From positions 58,784,019-58,848,018 of the forward strand of contig CM049306.1 in NCBI GenBank assembly GCA_026874595.1: a stretch of DNA of 64,000 bases. Direction: 5' to 3'. Under the pieces are notes generated by a model. That model saw only the letters and a list, made by a program, of their open reading frames with translations. It was not told where the DNA came from and did not search any database. The stretch comes from Sipunculus nudus. Lineage: Eukaryota > Annelida > Sipuncula > Golfingiida > Sipunculidae. The first letter of the stretch is position 1; each line of letters starts with the position of its first letter. Shown piece after piece: positions 21,908 to 35,600 of this stretch. Both the position numbers and the translations under genes were made by a program.

Positions 21908-23672
21908 GTGAGTTATAATATGTGTCTGTTTCAGTAGTCAAAATTTGTATATCTTCCTAATTTTCATCCAGTATCCAGGCTGGTCACGTCTGATTCTATA
22001 ACCACAGTGACTAGGAACTGCTAAGTCAACACACAGACAGGTTTTCTTGAGAGAACCATGTGGAGGGAAAGTTTTACTGTTTTAAATATGTTCTGTATTT
22101 TCACTGATATTTTAACCTTTGTGCTCCCAATCAAACACAAAATACAGATCACAGATTCAAGGAAATTGGTAGAAATAAAATGTTCCAAAACATAACTTTT
22201 CTTTATCAAGTTTTTCAAAAGCATAGACAATTAGTCTTAAGATGGCCCCCCGGAATGAACTCCTGGTCTCAGAGGATTTCTGTATTTCTCTCATGCGGAT
22301 CCTGCCCTCACTTGGAATTTAGGCACAGACACTTCATGACAGCCCTGGCTAATGAAGAGAATAAAGATTACTTACAAATTGTTCTCAGAGTTTTAAGCTG
22401 GGCTAATCTGTAGGCAATTCTAGGGGGAAGGGGTACCAATATTCAGGCTGTCACTGTGACAGCACTGATCATGATTGGGTGTGGCTGCTGTTGCTCACTG
22501 GAATACTCTTGACTGTCAAATTTGATATATAACAGAGGCCTTCAGAGTGGTACAAAAGAGAAAAAATATAATAAAAATGAATTGATTCAGAGATTAAGAA
22601 GAAATAACAATTAATTGAGAGGTTGCAATTGGATGCATCAATGAATTGATGCATTGTTACACCCCTTGCAATATCCCATATTTCTGATTGGTGCAAAACT
22701 CTGACTACAAATTTCTTCAATTGATGCAGTTTTACTTTGGCTATAAATAACTCATATCACATTAGCCTTCAGATCAGTCTTGTTAAGTTTAATCAATAAA
22801 TGTACATTAAAAAAGCAAATTACCCAAATATACACATAATACTTAGTACAGATGTCCTTGTAAAGAAAATAAAACTCGGCTCTTTTGAAGTGCAATGGGC
22901 ATTTCTAAAATGTGCAAAAAACACGGGACTGCAGCATTTACAAACATGTTGACTACATAATATCTCATTATATGCAGTATATGCCAGTTTTTTTTGGCTA
23001 TGGCACCTGATTTTTAAGTAGGTAGCAATCCTTTTCACAGTGGTAGCCTTTGTTTGAGCCTTGTCAGATTACTATCATCTTGTGCCCCAGTTTATGTACA
23101 GTAACCTTGTCTGTCTGACACTCAAGCATCAGTGATTCAAGACATCTATAGCTCTCATTTGACAGTGTGTCTCAGTGTCACAGTTACCAGTGCCTCATCA
23201 GTAGAACATGTGACCCATGGCTCACATGTCAAACAAAAAGTCAAAACATATTTGGTTATGCAGTGCCCCTCTAGGTGGCACCAGTGGTTTATGACTGCCA
23301 TTCAGAACCAGGTGGCCTTCAGTGTCAATAGTTAGCAACCTGCATTGTATGGCCATTTAAAAATGCTCATATTTGATGATAGAAAATATTTCACAATCTA
23401 TTTTACATCCATATGATAATTTATTTCTTTGATTTATTTTTTTCAACATTGTCAGTAGGATGTCACATGTGCATAAAGGTTAGTAATATTCTCAACTCAG
23501 GGACTCCCCAAGTTGAGAATTTTACTAACCTTTAAGGAATCTCCAGGGACAGGATCCAACAACGTTTCAATATGCATAATTTAATGAAGAGTAGAGCAGT
23601 AACAGATGGATGTACTTACTGTTTTAATTTATTTTTTTATTGTCACCTATTATCATTACTGTTCTCTCATCA

Positions 23673-23706
<34 letters not shown>

Positions 23707-26700
23707 ATCACTACTACTGTTATTTTATTATTATAATTATTATTATTTTTATTATAATTATTATTATTTCAGTAATTTTAATTCAGTGAATTCTCTGCAG
23801 GATGTAAATTTAATGTGACTTGCCATTTACCCAGTTCATGACTTTAACCCATCTTTCAGGATAACAGCTCTAAAAGTGTCATTTCACATCACTGTTAATT
23901 TTCTTGTGAACATAAATTAAGATGAAAGGATAATGTCCAAAATTATTGGAAGTAAGGTTCCATGTTTTGTGATGCCTCCCTTTTCAGTTCAGTTTACGTT
24001 TGGTTAAAAAATTGAATGTAGGGGACATTCCTAGCGTCAATAGATACCACTCATTCTTGAACAGTGCAGGCTGATTTGAATTATCTGAGCAGACTCACAA
24101 TTACAGCAATTTCAAATTGACTAAAATTTAAAAAAAAATACCCACATATGCCTTCTGGTCTGCGAATTCCTCTTATTGTGAATGACTGGCGATATTAGGT
24201 CAGACAAGGGCAATCAGTGGATCGTCTTCTGTCTGGTGACTAATTGAAAAGAAGACAGCAGGCATCATCTGTCTTGCTACAAACTGAGTCTGGGAATAGT
24301 TGCTGAACTGTTGCAGACTCTGTCACCCGACTAAAACTCTGGCAACCACAGTTGGAAATCACATCTCCCATACGATCTCTGATGATCGCAACAGTTGCAA
24401 GGAATCTCAACTGAATGGCAAGTTTCTTGATAAGGCCACCCATCAGAAATTCACATGATTACAAAAGGGGACTAATCCAGACCACTTGTGATTTTAGACA
24501 CATAAAAATTACCAGTCACAGAAAAATCACTAGTTGGCAGCAGACCTAAACCTAATACTGTTGTTATGCATACCAAGTGTTTAGGAGAGGATGCCAGATA
24601 GGCAATATATATTAAGTATTTAAATACTGCAGCATCAGTTGTCATACTGATAATTCTGATGTACTGTTTAGTGCAGGCATTACTTGTCTGTCCTGTCATG
24701 CCTGTGTCTAACTCATGTTTCATGGCCATATTTTGTCATATTGATTTTTGTCTTTTATGATATTTGATATTAATATACCAGCAGTTCAGATCTATTTATC
24801 AATCTGTATAGTTGGTAACTAGCTATACATATGACAGCTTATGGGTAGTCACAACAGAATATGCTTTTTAAGGGTTTGATTTTCATAGCTTGATTAAAAA
24901 AAAATTGATTTACCACCTTAAAGACATCATCTTGGCTGCAGTAAAATATCAATACATATTTTTAGAACGGCAGATTTTCTATCATGCTGGGCTTTATATA
25001 TGATATGGATTTGTCTCTTGGCTTCCTCTATATTTTAGTATTTTTTGTGTCAGATATTGCAATAAATACAGATCAAAAGTAAAATAAGCCTCATGGCATT
25101 TCAGTTTGCAATACCAATGTAAGTGGATATGGAAATAAACCACAAGTTCCCCATAGGTACATTGCCCCCCCCCCCCCCACCCTGTTACAGCAGTATGAAA
25201 CATATATGGGTGGTTATGGTAATATTACATGGTATAAACAATCTTTGTAAATTGTGATCCAGTACATGAACATGGTGGCCGTCAGTTGTGAAAATCAGGA
25301 AATTTTATTTGAAATCAGAGAATTTTATCAGAAATCAAGGAATTTTGTGAATTGAATAATTTTGTGTTTGAATGCTGATCATGGTTGGAAATTACCACCT
25401 TATTTAAGACTTCTTTGCATTGTAGAACACTATGAAGTGGATTTAGGCTGCCCTGGATTGCCCTTACATATAAAGTCTCAAATATTAATCACAATCATTT
25501 AACATGTGTCTCATCAATGTTAAATAATTTGCATACTTAATTATGACAGAAATGTAAATCAGGACCGATAGTTTACTATCTTGGGGGATAGTATGTGATC
25601 TTTTGTTTGGTACAGACCCTGTACCTTTCTGTGCTCCATATCATATAGTACAACACGTAATTGTCAGATACAGTAGTTCCCCTTTCAGGTGGATTATAGA
25701 CAAAATATTTTGAGACAAATGTTCCTAGGCCAGCATCGAGACACCAAATTGCCCCTATAGGTATTGGGTGTGTAGACTCACATTTGTTCAGACTGCTGTT
25801 CCTTGTGCTGCGTAGAAAAAAAAAAACCAAAATTACCATAAATAATGTATAAAATCCATTTCGACAGATCATGGCTGTATACTGTCTGCAATGTTTTTTG
25901 CACATATACTCACCAAAGGTAGCTATTGTTTCCCTCTAAATGGCATCTGTTTCCTGTACATACACTTATGCAAAAGGGAGATTACATTTCTGGGACACAC
26001 AGACATTCCAAGCTGTTTGTTATTTTTTTTGCCACTAACCTAACTAAAATAAAAATTTATTGGAAAGATCAAACCCCTGCCAGGATGATCCTTTACACAC
26101 CTGTCACATTTTAACAACCCCATTCTAGATCACCTCTAGTACAAAATCGCCCACTAATACCAATCAGTAGCTCTGTTATCATGATATAGCTGAAATAATA
26201 GGATATAATCTTTTGAATAATAAAAGTTTTATTTGATAGCCAAATTACCTCCAAAATTCAATGGATGGTTTTATGGGTGTTTTCCTATTCTTCCATAAAA
26301 TTTCCACAAATTTTGTTAAGAACTTTTTGCATAAATTTGCTGATAGACAAAGGTTAAAGGTTAAAGAGGTTAAAGTCTAATACCTCTTGCCACCTGCTGG
26401 AGGTTTAATGAACTATATATCACAGTACCTTGAAGAAGGTCAGTGAGGAAGGAACTTCTGTAGTTGCTCTCCTTAGTGGACTGTCAGGTGATTTTGGGTT
26501 AATTCTGATAGTTATGAACAAGTATATCACAATGCCATAGACGGAGCTGGCAGTTCTCTCTCATTTGCAATTTTGCATATAAGTTCATAAATGCAAAATT
26601 GACAGTATAACTTAATGACACTTACTGTATGTGTAGTGAAATCCCCGGAAAGACTCTAATTTTGCTCACAGAAAACACCTTGAGTTCAGCAAGGTGGAGC

Positions 26701-29700
26701 TGATCACTGTTTCCTTGTCAATTATACTAGTTGATCTGCCAGCCAACATATGGTGGCATGGCGAGTTTTACAGTTTGCTCTCACCATGTGTTAAATTATA
26801 TTACTCATTCTTTGGCTCAAAACTGTTAATTTAACGGGACTTTTCACATACCTGGTATATGTTAAATATACGTAAAGTATAGTGTTTTCTTAAAATATCA
26901 TAGGATTTGCCAATATTTTATTCTAAAGCTATTGGACACTGGTTGAAATAAACTTGCACTATACATAATCAGTGACACAAAACATAAACTTAGTGTATAC
27001 CACCTGGTCGCTGTGTCATGCAACTCCACAAATTAAGATTTTTTAAGCTTCCAACAGGGAATTTTTCTGTGTTTTTTTAGCTCAGCTGACTGTAAGTCAT
27101 CTGAGCTATAGCGATCACCCTTTGTCTGTTGTCCATCTGTCCGTCTGTCCATCCATTAACCTGGCACAAATCGTAACGGCTGGACCTAGAAACTTGTAAT
27201 TTGACATTCTGAGAGTCCATGAAAAATCTCCTTGGAAACCAAAAATTAGGTCTCTGTTACCCATATCCTTCGAGCTATGAGGCCCCAAAGTACCCCCCAG
27301 AATAGTAAAAAATTTCATACAAAAACTACAATATCTCATTAACTACATCACTGATGGTCATGATTTTTGGCATACATATTGATCATGAGATGTTCCATCA
27401 GTTCCTGCAGACTGGTGGCGCCACCTGTGTTTTTCCATTTGTCACGAATTTTTTTCTCTTTTTTTGAGACCTTTAAAAATGTGAACATCTGTTAACAGGT
27501 CACAAATTGTAAAGACTGGACCAAGAATCTTCATTCTTGACACACAGGGAGACCCATGAAAAGTCTCCATTTAAAAATTGAAATTAGGTCTCTTTTACCC
27601 ATATCCTATGAGCTATGGCACTCCAGAGTACAGCTCAGAATAATGGAAAATTTGATACAAAAGCTGAAGTAAATGAACAACTAATGCAGAGATCATCATA
27701 ATTGTTTGCTTGGATACTGATCATTGAGTGTTTCATCAGTTTCTGCAGACTGGTGGCACCATCTGTATTTGTTCGGGTGTTTTTACAAATGTTTTCTCAA
27801 TTTTTGAGACATGATATGAACATCTGAAATTAGGTCCTGTTACCAATATCCTTCAAGCTATAGGACTCAGAAGTATCCCTCAGAATAATGGAAATTATAA
27901 CCTATATTTTATTCAATTTTTCGAAATTTTTTCTCTATTTTTGAGACCTTCAAGGATGCTGTCATCTGTTAATGTGGCACAAATTGTAACAACTGGACCT
28001 AGAATCTTCATTGTTGTCATGAAAGGAGACCCATGAAAAGTGTCTGTGGAAACCTGAAATTAGGTCTCTGTTACCCATATCCTTCAAGCTATAGGACTCA
28101 GAAGTATCCCTCAGAATAATGGAAATTTGATACAAAAGCTGAAGTATCTAAACAACTAATGCAGAGATCACCATGATTCTTTGCATGGATATTGACCATG
28201 TGTTTTTGCAGAATGGTGGAGCCCCTTGTATTTTTTTACGCATTTTTCTCTATTTTTGAGATATATAAATACAGACACAATCTTGGCCTTATGGTTAATC
28301 TGTTTGCTGCTTCAGTTGAATTGGTATATACTACCATTCAGATGATAAAATTTCCTTTTGTGAATCTCTTCCCAGTCAGCTGAGCGTCATGACCCATGGG
28401 TCACTTGTTCTTTCATGTTTCTTCTTCTTCTGGTTTTGGAGTTGTCATGCAATGCACATTGATTTGGCGCATCTATGGTGGCATTACTGTTGTCTAATGC
28501 ACACTTAGAGGTTCATTTGCAATTACTACCTGTCAAATTGTATGGAAGTTTCAACCTGCTGGGTAGGAATAAGTCTGAAGAACTGTCATATTGCCTTCGT
28601 TGAGTAAGTGAAGAATGGAGACTGATTGATTCAGGATAATCCTTCCCTGGTTCCTCGTTTCCACTGATCGACTGAACCTGAGTCTGTGGGATAATAATTT
28701 ATTGTTCTCTGCATGCATACCTGTCAGTTTCTTGCATGCAAGGGGACAATCAGGGCAAAAAACTGCTGTTACGTTTTAAATAGAAACATGTAAACTGTTG
28801 CTTGGGAGCACGGCCATATGAGTACATTGCCAAAAAAAATTGCTATGTCTTTGTTAGTATCAACAAGGGTCACTTGATTTCAGTTTATGTAGAAACAAAA
28901 CTTAGTGTCAGTTTCCATGCATGTGAAATAGACACGGGCCATCTTGTTGTCATGGTGAGTAAGAGTGATGGTGCCTCCAAGTTGATGCATCTGATAAACC
29001 GATGAAATGCTGTCACTTTTTACAATGCTGGCAGCTTCCACACACAGTTTGAGGTGACTTGTGATTTATTGTGATACCCGCCAGCCAAAGCAGTTCAGTT
29101 TCCATGACAACCTGGCCAATAACAAGTGGGGAATTACAGGGAAATACATGGAGTCTTTTAGAGATTTCTATCATGTGTCCTCCTGTCTGCCACCGGACAT
29201 ACCAGCAGTCTACTGATACCAGGCTAGCCAAATCATTCTTTTAAAAAAGGCACTCTTTTATTTTATTTAGATTTACTGAAAATAACCAACTGCTCTTTTT
29301 TCATTCTTTTTTCTTAAAAAAAAAGGATTTTCATTCTGTGGCCATGTTTTTCAAACAAAACTTGCACTTAAAGATCTTACAAAGATTAATTACTATAATC
29401 AAATGTGAGCAACCATTATTATGGCAGTCAGCCATGGCTTACATCATTTAATAAAATATCAAAACATCACAAACCTGTTTTCAGCTTTAATCACAATTTA
29501 CTTTTGGGTAAACACTTCAAAAATTTACCAAAGAAAACAAATTAATGGTTGATTTGCACTCAGACCCCTGAGACTCATTGAGCTGTGTTTTTTTTAACAT
29601 TATGAGTTCTAGCCAGTCTGCCAGGACCATCAGGGGTCACACACTGACTACATTTCTTTTTTGCCAAGTTGGCAGGTAGTTAATAAAATTCACCTGCCAA

Positions 29701-32630
29701 ATGTGTTTATCACATTCCTGAATCGTGGAGTGTCTAAACTTGTTCCTGCTGCATGGGTAATATTTGTAGTTCATTCCATTGATTTATAGGAGTGTTGATA
29801 TAAATGTGGAGAGATTGATTTCTTAATGTAAAAATTACCTTCTCTTGAATGATTTGGTTAATTATTTAACTACTGTAGATTCAGATAATATCGTGGGCTT
29901 AAAATTACGTGGTTTTTGTAGAAAATGCATATCGTGGGGTATTTGAATTCGTGGAAAGACAAAGAAAACTTTAGGAAATTATGTTTATTAATACCTCCAT
30001 GTGCGCAAGGAAGACGAGCCCGATGTACACAGGTGGTTGGGCTTTCAATGCTTATCACACGGTGCGCTTGTACCGAGGTCAATCAGGTCAGTGTTGAACA
30101 AACATGCTCCGCCCGACCCGAGCCTAACAAAGAAATAATCAACCGTGACCGACAGGTGCCGGGCGATACATAGGCTGTTAGTTGTAACACCCGATACATC
30201 GGCTATCAGTTACACCCGATCACACCATGTTCACCGAAAACGTAAACTATCACTTGACCAGAGGAAAAATGAAACAGGACAGTCCACATGAAGGTTTTTA
30301 ACTTTTTTTTTAATCTAGGCGGTAGTCACATGTGGCGCCTGTTAATCCCTGACGGGGCGGTGAGACGAGACAAGATTCGTTCGTCATTCATCATTTCAGC
30401 TATATTTGGAGATTATATAGAAACAATTTGCCTAATAGTTTTCTGTGACGCTTACTTACGCTAACATATATGTACAACTTTCCGCAATATTCTGAAGAAG
30501 TACCACCTGCATGTATTATTAATGGCTCACTGTTATGCATGCAACTGTTGTCGCAGTATTCGGAATAAATTCTCCTTCGCGTCCCGCGGTAATTCGCGGT
30601 AATGCAAATGAGTTTACACGGCCCTTGTCTTTTCGGCCAATAGGTAGCGTAAGTTTCGTTAAATCTCTATTGAAAGAAGGTTGAATTAGCCGGTTCCGAA
30701 AAACCATGCCTCGGTAGCTGTGGTTAGGAACATTGGAACTTGTGTACCATTCTTGGTGTGTCAGAACTACCGCTTTGTGCGACAGAAATGTGGTGTTGTT
30801 CTTGAATTTTTCTCCCGAAATGTTGATAAGGGGAAGTGTGGGGATATGTTTTCAGTTAAATTATTCTTTGATATTGTTTTATTGTAAAGATATCAGGGGG
30901 CCGTGTTTGTACGATATTAGGGGAAATAATTTAATTGACAAAAGAATATTAATAAATCCCATATTTTTATAGTAATTTACGAAGAGCAACTCAGTGCATT
31001 AAATAAATGTATCAAAAACAATAATAAATTAGTAATAAACAACTTTTGTATCTTTATTGAAAATTCAGCCAGCAGTAACAATTATGTATATAAAGTCGAC
31101 CACCAGCTGCCGTTAAGATACCGTATATCCTCTGACCGTGTGATTTTTTGATCGTTGGAATCATGAATTCATGGATTATCTTGATCAACGAAAACCACGA
31201 AAATAAAATCCAAACTAATATTTCTGAATCTACAGTATTTGAAAAGGATATCAAAAGAATTTGAGTGAAATAATGATATTGTCATAAGAGAAAAGAGAAA
31301 GTTTTTCTGTCAGTTAGACAGAAGTGACACCTGTCATGTGGATAAACAATTGTACTTTAATATCAAAGGATTAGTTGGCCCCTCTTGCTGCCTTGCTGGG
31401 AAGGCATCCATAGATTTCAGCTTCCCTAAAGCTTGAATCACCTGCCCCAGGCAGTAAGGCAATGGTAAATGTCAATCCCTGCTCTCACTGAGTGACAACC
31501 CCAGTAACAGAAGATGTGGCTCCACCTAGTGGTAATAGTTTGCTGTGCATATTGATTTGAAACATCTTTATTCATTATATGAGACTAGTGTTGCCACATA
31601 TATTTTCATTATATGCAAATTATATTGTAATTTTCAGACTGACAGAAACAGTAATATGGGAACAGTTCAGTCCTGCAGTCAAGAATTTATATTGAAAATT
31701 ATAAATGAAGTTTCTTCAAAATAATGTTTGTGAAATCTCACTAAATTGTACATTTGAGTAAAGTCCCTTATGACAGATGTGATTTGTCATTAATGGATAG
31801 GTGGATTTGCTATGCATATTGATCTTGAATATCTTTATCCTTGGCATGTTTGCACTACAGGGAAATACAGGGAGTCTGTGCAAGATTTCTCTCATATAAT
31901 ACATATTGTCACTGCCTAAAAATTCTTTATTTTAAACAGCTTTAAGTGTGTGATAGAACAGAAACTGCATAACAAAAAGCTGCATTATGCTGCATATGTC
32001 ATTTTTTCCCCTTTCTGCAAGGTCCAAAGTCTCACTTTGTCAAAGCTCAACATATCAAAGCATGGCTTTGTCCATCATCTGAGCACCGTGACACAACTAG
32101 ATCTCCCCTCCCATGGGGAAGACTTATAGTTTTTGGTCTGTCGGCAGTGGCATTGTTTTTATTTGTCTGTGTGATTTCTTGTTAAAGCAATAACTTTTGA
32201 ACCACTCCTTATTTCTTCATGAAATATGAAATATAATTTGTTTCAACCAAAATCTCTGAGGAGTTAAAAAATTGTGACCTTGGCTGGGATCTTCAAGGTC
32301 AAATCAGCTGAATTATATAGCTAATTGTTTCTAGGATTTCTTGTGAATATGATAAGTTTTGGGCCACAGCATATTCTTATCTCAAATTTGATACACAATT
32401 TGTTTCAACTTAATTCTCAAACCAGTTGGAAAACGGGTCATCTTGATATTGATCTTCAGGGTCAAATCTATAAAACCGTAAGATCCCATAAATACCATAA
32501 CTTTTGATGAAGTACATATTTACCACAAATTTGGGGGTTGGGGCCCATGGGGGGAGGAGACCTATCATTTTGGTTTTTGGAACTAAAAATAAACAAATCC
32601 ATTCCAGTTGTCATTTGTTTCAACATGATA

Positions 32631-32689
<59 letters not shown>

Positions 32690-35600
32690 TTATATAGGTA
32701 AGAGATCATTCTGTAACTCTGATATCAAAGTAATGTTCCATGTGTCAATTAACAATTCCCTAAGAGAATTATAAGTAAAATTAATCACAAAAGAAATAGA
32801 TAGTTGGATCATTGTGGAACCATAAGCTGAGGTGATATTTTATACTTTTTTCCAAGTTAAGGAAAAAATATTCATTTTACAGCTTTCAGAGTATGCAAAC
32901 CTAGTTTCATAATGAAAAGGTAATTGCAAGGTCAGTTTGCATCAGTGGAGCTCAGTGATTTTTAAAAGAGTTGTAAAATTTTAATTTCAATTTATTTAGG
33001 GTGTTTTGGGTTCATACTATGTCTTCAGCTGTCTTCAACTGTCACACATATCATATTGCTAACATCCAGATAATGTTTTTTGTTGCACAACTTGTGTTGA
33101 TTTACATTCTGATAGTCCACTTTCACTCTTATTTCATCATCATCAGGCAGCAAGCATACAGGTATTTCACTGAGTGAACATCAAACCATCAGGTGTCTTG
33201 TTTTATTTTTTAACAGCATGACAGTATATAGCAACCTGAAATACTCTAAACACAATTTACAAGTGTAAAAATATGCATAAAAATCTGTTAGCAGTGGAGA
33301 TGGCAGAAATTAATATTATGGTAACCCCAAAATACTAGTACCAATTTAACCTATTGTCTCCACAGGTGGTTTAGTCTACTTTGATCCAGAGATCAGGTCA
33401 TGGCCTTTATGTATAAAGTGAAATATGCTCTACACTAAGACAGTTCTGTAGTCTAAGAATATGTCAAGTTTTATATTTTCTTTGCCTTTTTCATTAAATT
33501 AATAAAGATCTGGGTTTTTTCTCTATCGGAACATTAGACTATAAAATTCTTGGAGAGTCAGCTAAAGCTAGCATTCCATATCTGCATATGTGGTACATAT
33601 TCATATGCAGTACGTACGCATAATGCAGCTCGAAAATGGCTGCCTGTCATTCCATTCATGTGTATGCACTACGTATGCAGCAAAATAGGGCCTATTGTAT
33701 TTACATTCATAAGCAGAGACGTCATCTGCCAGAGGAATACCCGATGACTGACGTTAAAGTGTGGAATTTCCCCATCCATTACCATGCATATGGGTTTTCA
33801 GTTGCTCGACTGAACTATCGAAATATGCATGCTGAATATGTAATATGTATATGTACTGCATACACACTCCAAGAGAATATAATGTGTCTGATTCCCAGCA
33901 GCATACACAATGCATACATACTGCATACGCATGTACTGAATGCCACCTTTAGCCAGAGTACTGTTATTTTATACAGAGTACTGTAAGACTCTTAAATTAA
34001 AGTTTAGTGATATGTATGAAAATATACCTCATGATGTATAGTTTAATCCAGACAGTATTTGATGCATAGCATGATTTTTTCAGATTAGAATGAAATCTTT
34101 CTAAGTCTTTGTATACCAAGAAAATGTGCCAGATGATGACGTTATCAGAAAAAATTTGCACAGAGACAATTTTTGCTTCTTTGACACTGACATATAATTG
34201 TTAATGTTATTGACTTCTAGTGGTAAGTTGCCTTTTGCCAGTAAGTTTGTATCCTTATTGTTTTAGAAAATGAGACTCTGGCTGTAGTGTTTGTAATAAT
34301 TAGTTGATATGATGTAAAATATGAGCATCTGATTGCATACATATAAATGGGGAAATATTGTAGTGTACAAATCCTCAATGATAAAGTGGAATCTGAGCTT
34401 TTGCTCAACTCAGCATCATGTAAACATTCTTATTGTAATACTTATAATTGCCTATGTATTTTTTATGCTCTTTGAACCAAGGGAAAACCTAGAAATCTTC
34501 ACTGTATATGTCTTTTAACTGATAGTGACATGATTAGTCATACACGTATATCCTCAAGCCATTTTTGTACAATTATTTACATGAAAAATTGCTTCTTAAC
34601 GACATATGGCATCCTCTTAGTGCGCATGGAAAATATAGTCAGGAAAAAGGTACACATCATTCAACAAAGAACATTTTGGCTAGACCATATATATTACTGT
34701 TACCATATGTTATTGCGTGTATTCTATAAATTACACCCAGAATACATGACACATTGACAGCAGAATCACACAAATATATGCAGGGCTCAACATTGACGTG
34801 TGTCCAGTCACATAAGACAATTCAAACTACCAAGGATCAGCTTCACTTAGTTCTGAATGTGTCCTGTTTGCAGACAATATATATTATGACATGCTAGGGC
34901 TGTTACCCCTTTCACACAAAATGTTTTCAAAACAATATGGGCAAAGCTCTTTCCATGTTAAACTGCTTATCCCAAATAGTTTTGAAAATGTTTTGTGTGT
35001 AAAAGGGCTATTTCATTATTGATTACTGTGATTGGCTTTATATTTGCGAGGTTAATTTTTCACAATTTTCCCCCTTTCTTTGTTTCATTAGGGTTCAATT
35101 TTCCTGATCATACCATCCCTGCAGAAACCAATACAAAGATAATTAAAATATGCATTATTTCATCATGAACTGGACACAGACAAGACATTCTGTATTGACA
35201 GATTTTATGAAACCCATTGATAATTAGTCTTTGATTTACAAGTAGCATGAAAGATAATAATATAACCACAATTGTCCTCACCATGAACTTTATGTGACCT
35301 TAATAGCATATTCATTTATTGAATAATCATTAGCATAACTGTTCCATGCAGCCAATCATGTGTACAACATTACTGTAAACCATCAGTCAACAGACAATAA
35401 TAGAATCTGCATAATTTTGGAGAGCTTTCCCAAACAGAACATTTGTTGTCTGTACCATGCAGTACCCATGTCTGCATGTTTTCTGGGATATTTTTCATAC
35501 AAAGGAGACAGTATAAAAAGTTGCAGGAGCCATTCCTCGGACTACCAAGTGAATAATAATGTCTTACCTGCATGGAAATTAATTCGTATGAGACAAATAA

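Larger units (their letters stand above)
21908..29870 (+). other. ALAS: ALAS intron 2, proximal part
   Basis: Start of a 24.1 kb intron (21908-45997). I see no coding exon in this part. It contains a 23-bp inverted repeat at 23475-23533, an ATT/TAT-rich microsatellite at 23679-23770, a C-run at about 25165-25179, an 11-bp hairpin at 26568-26601 and a 1.3 kb interspersed repeat at 27079-28407. Confidence 0.7.

Noticed and set aside
33636-33986. 116-codon frame over the TGCATA cluster
   Set aside because: It overlaps another frame of similar length in a low-complexity region; the regularity comes from repeated words.
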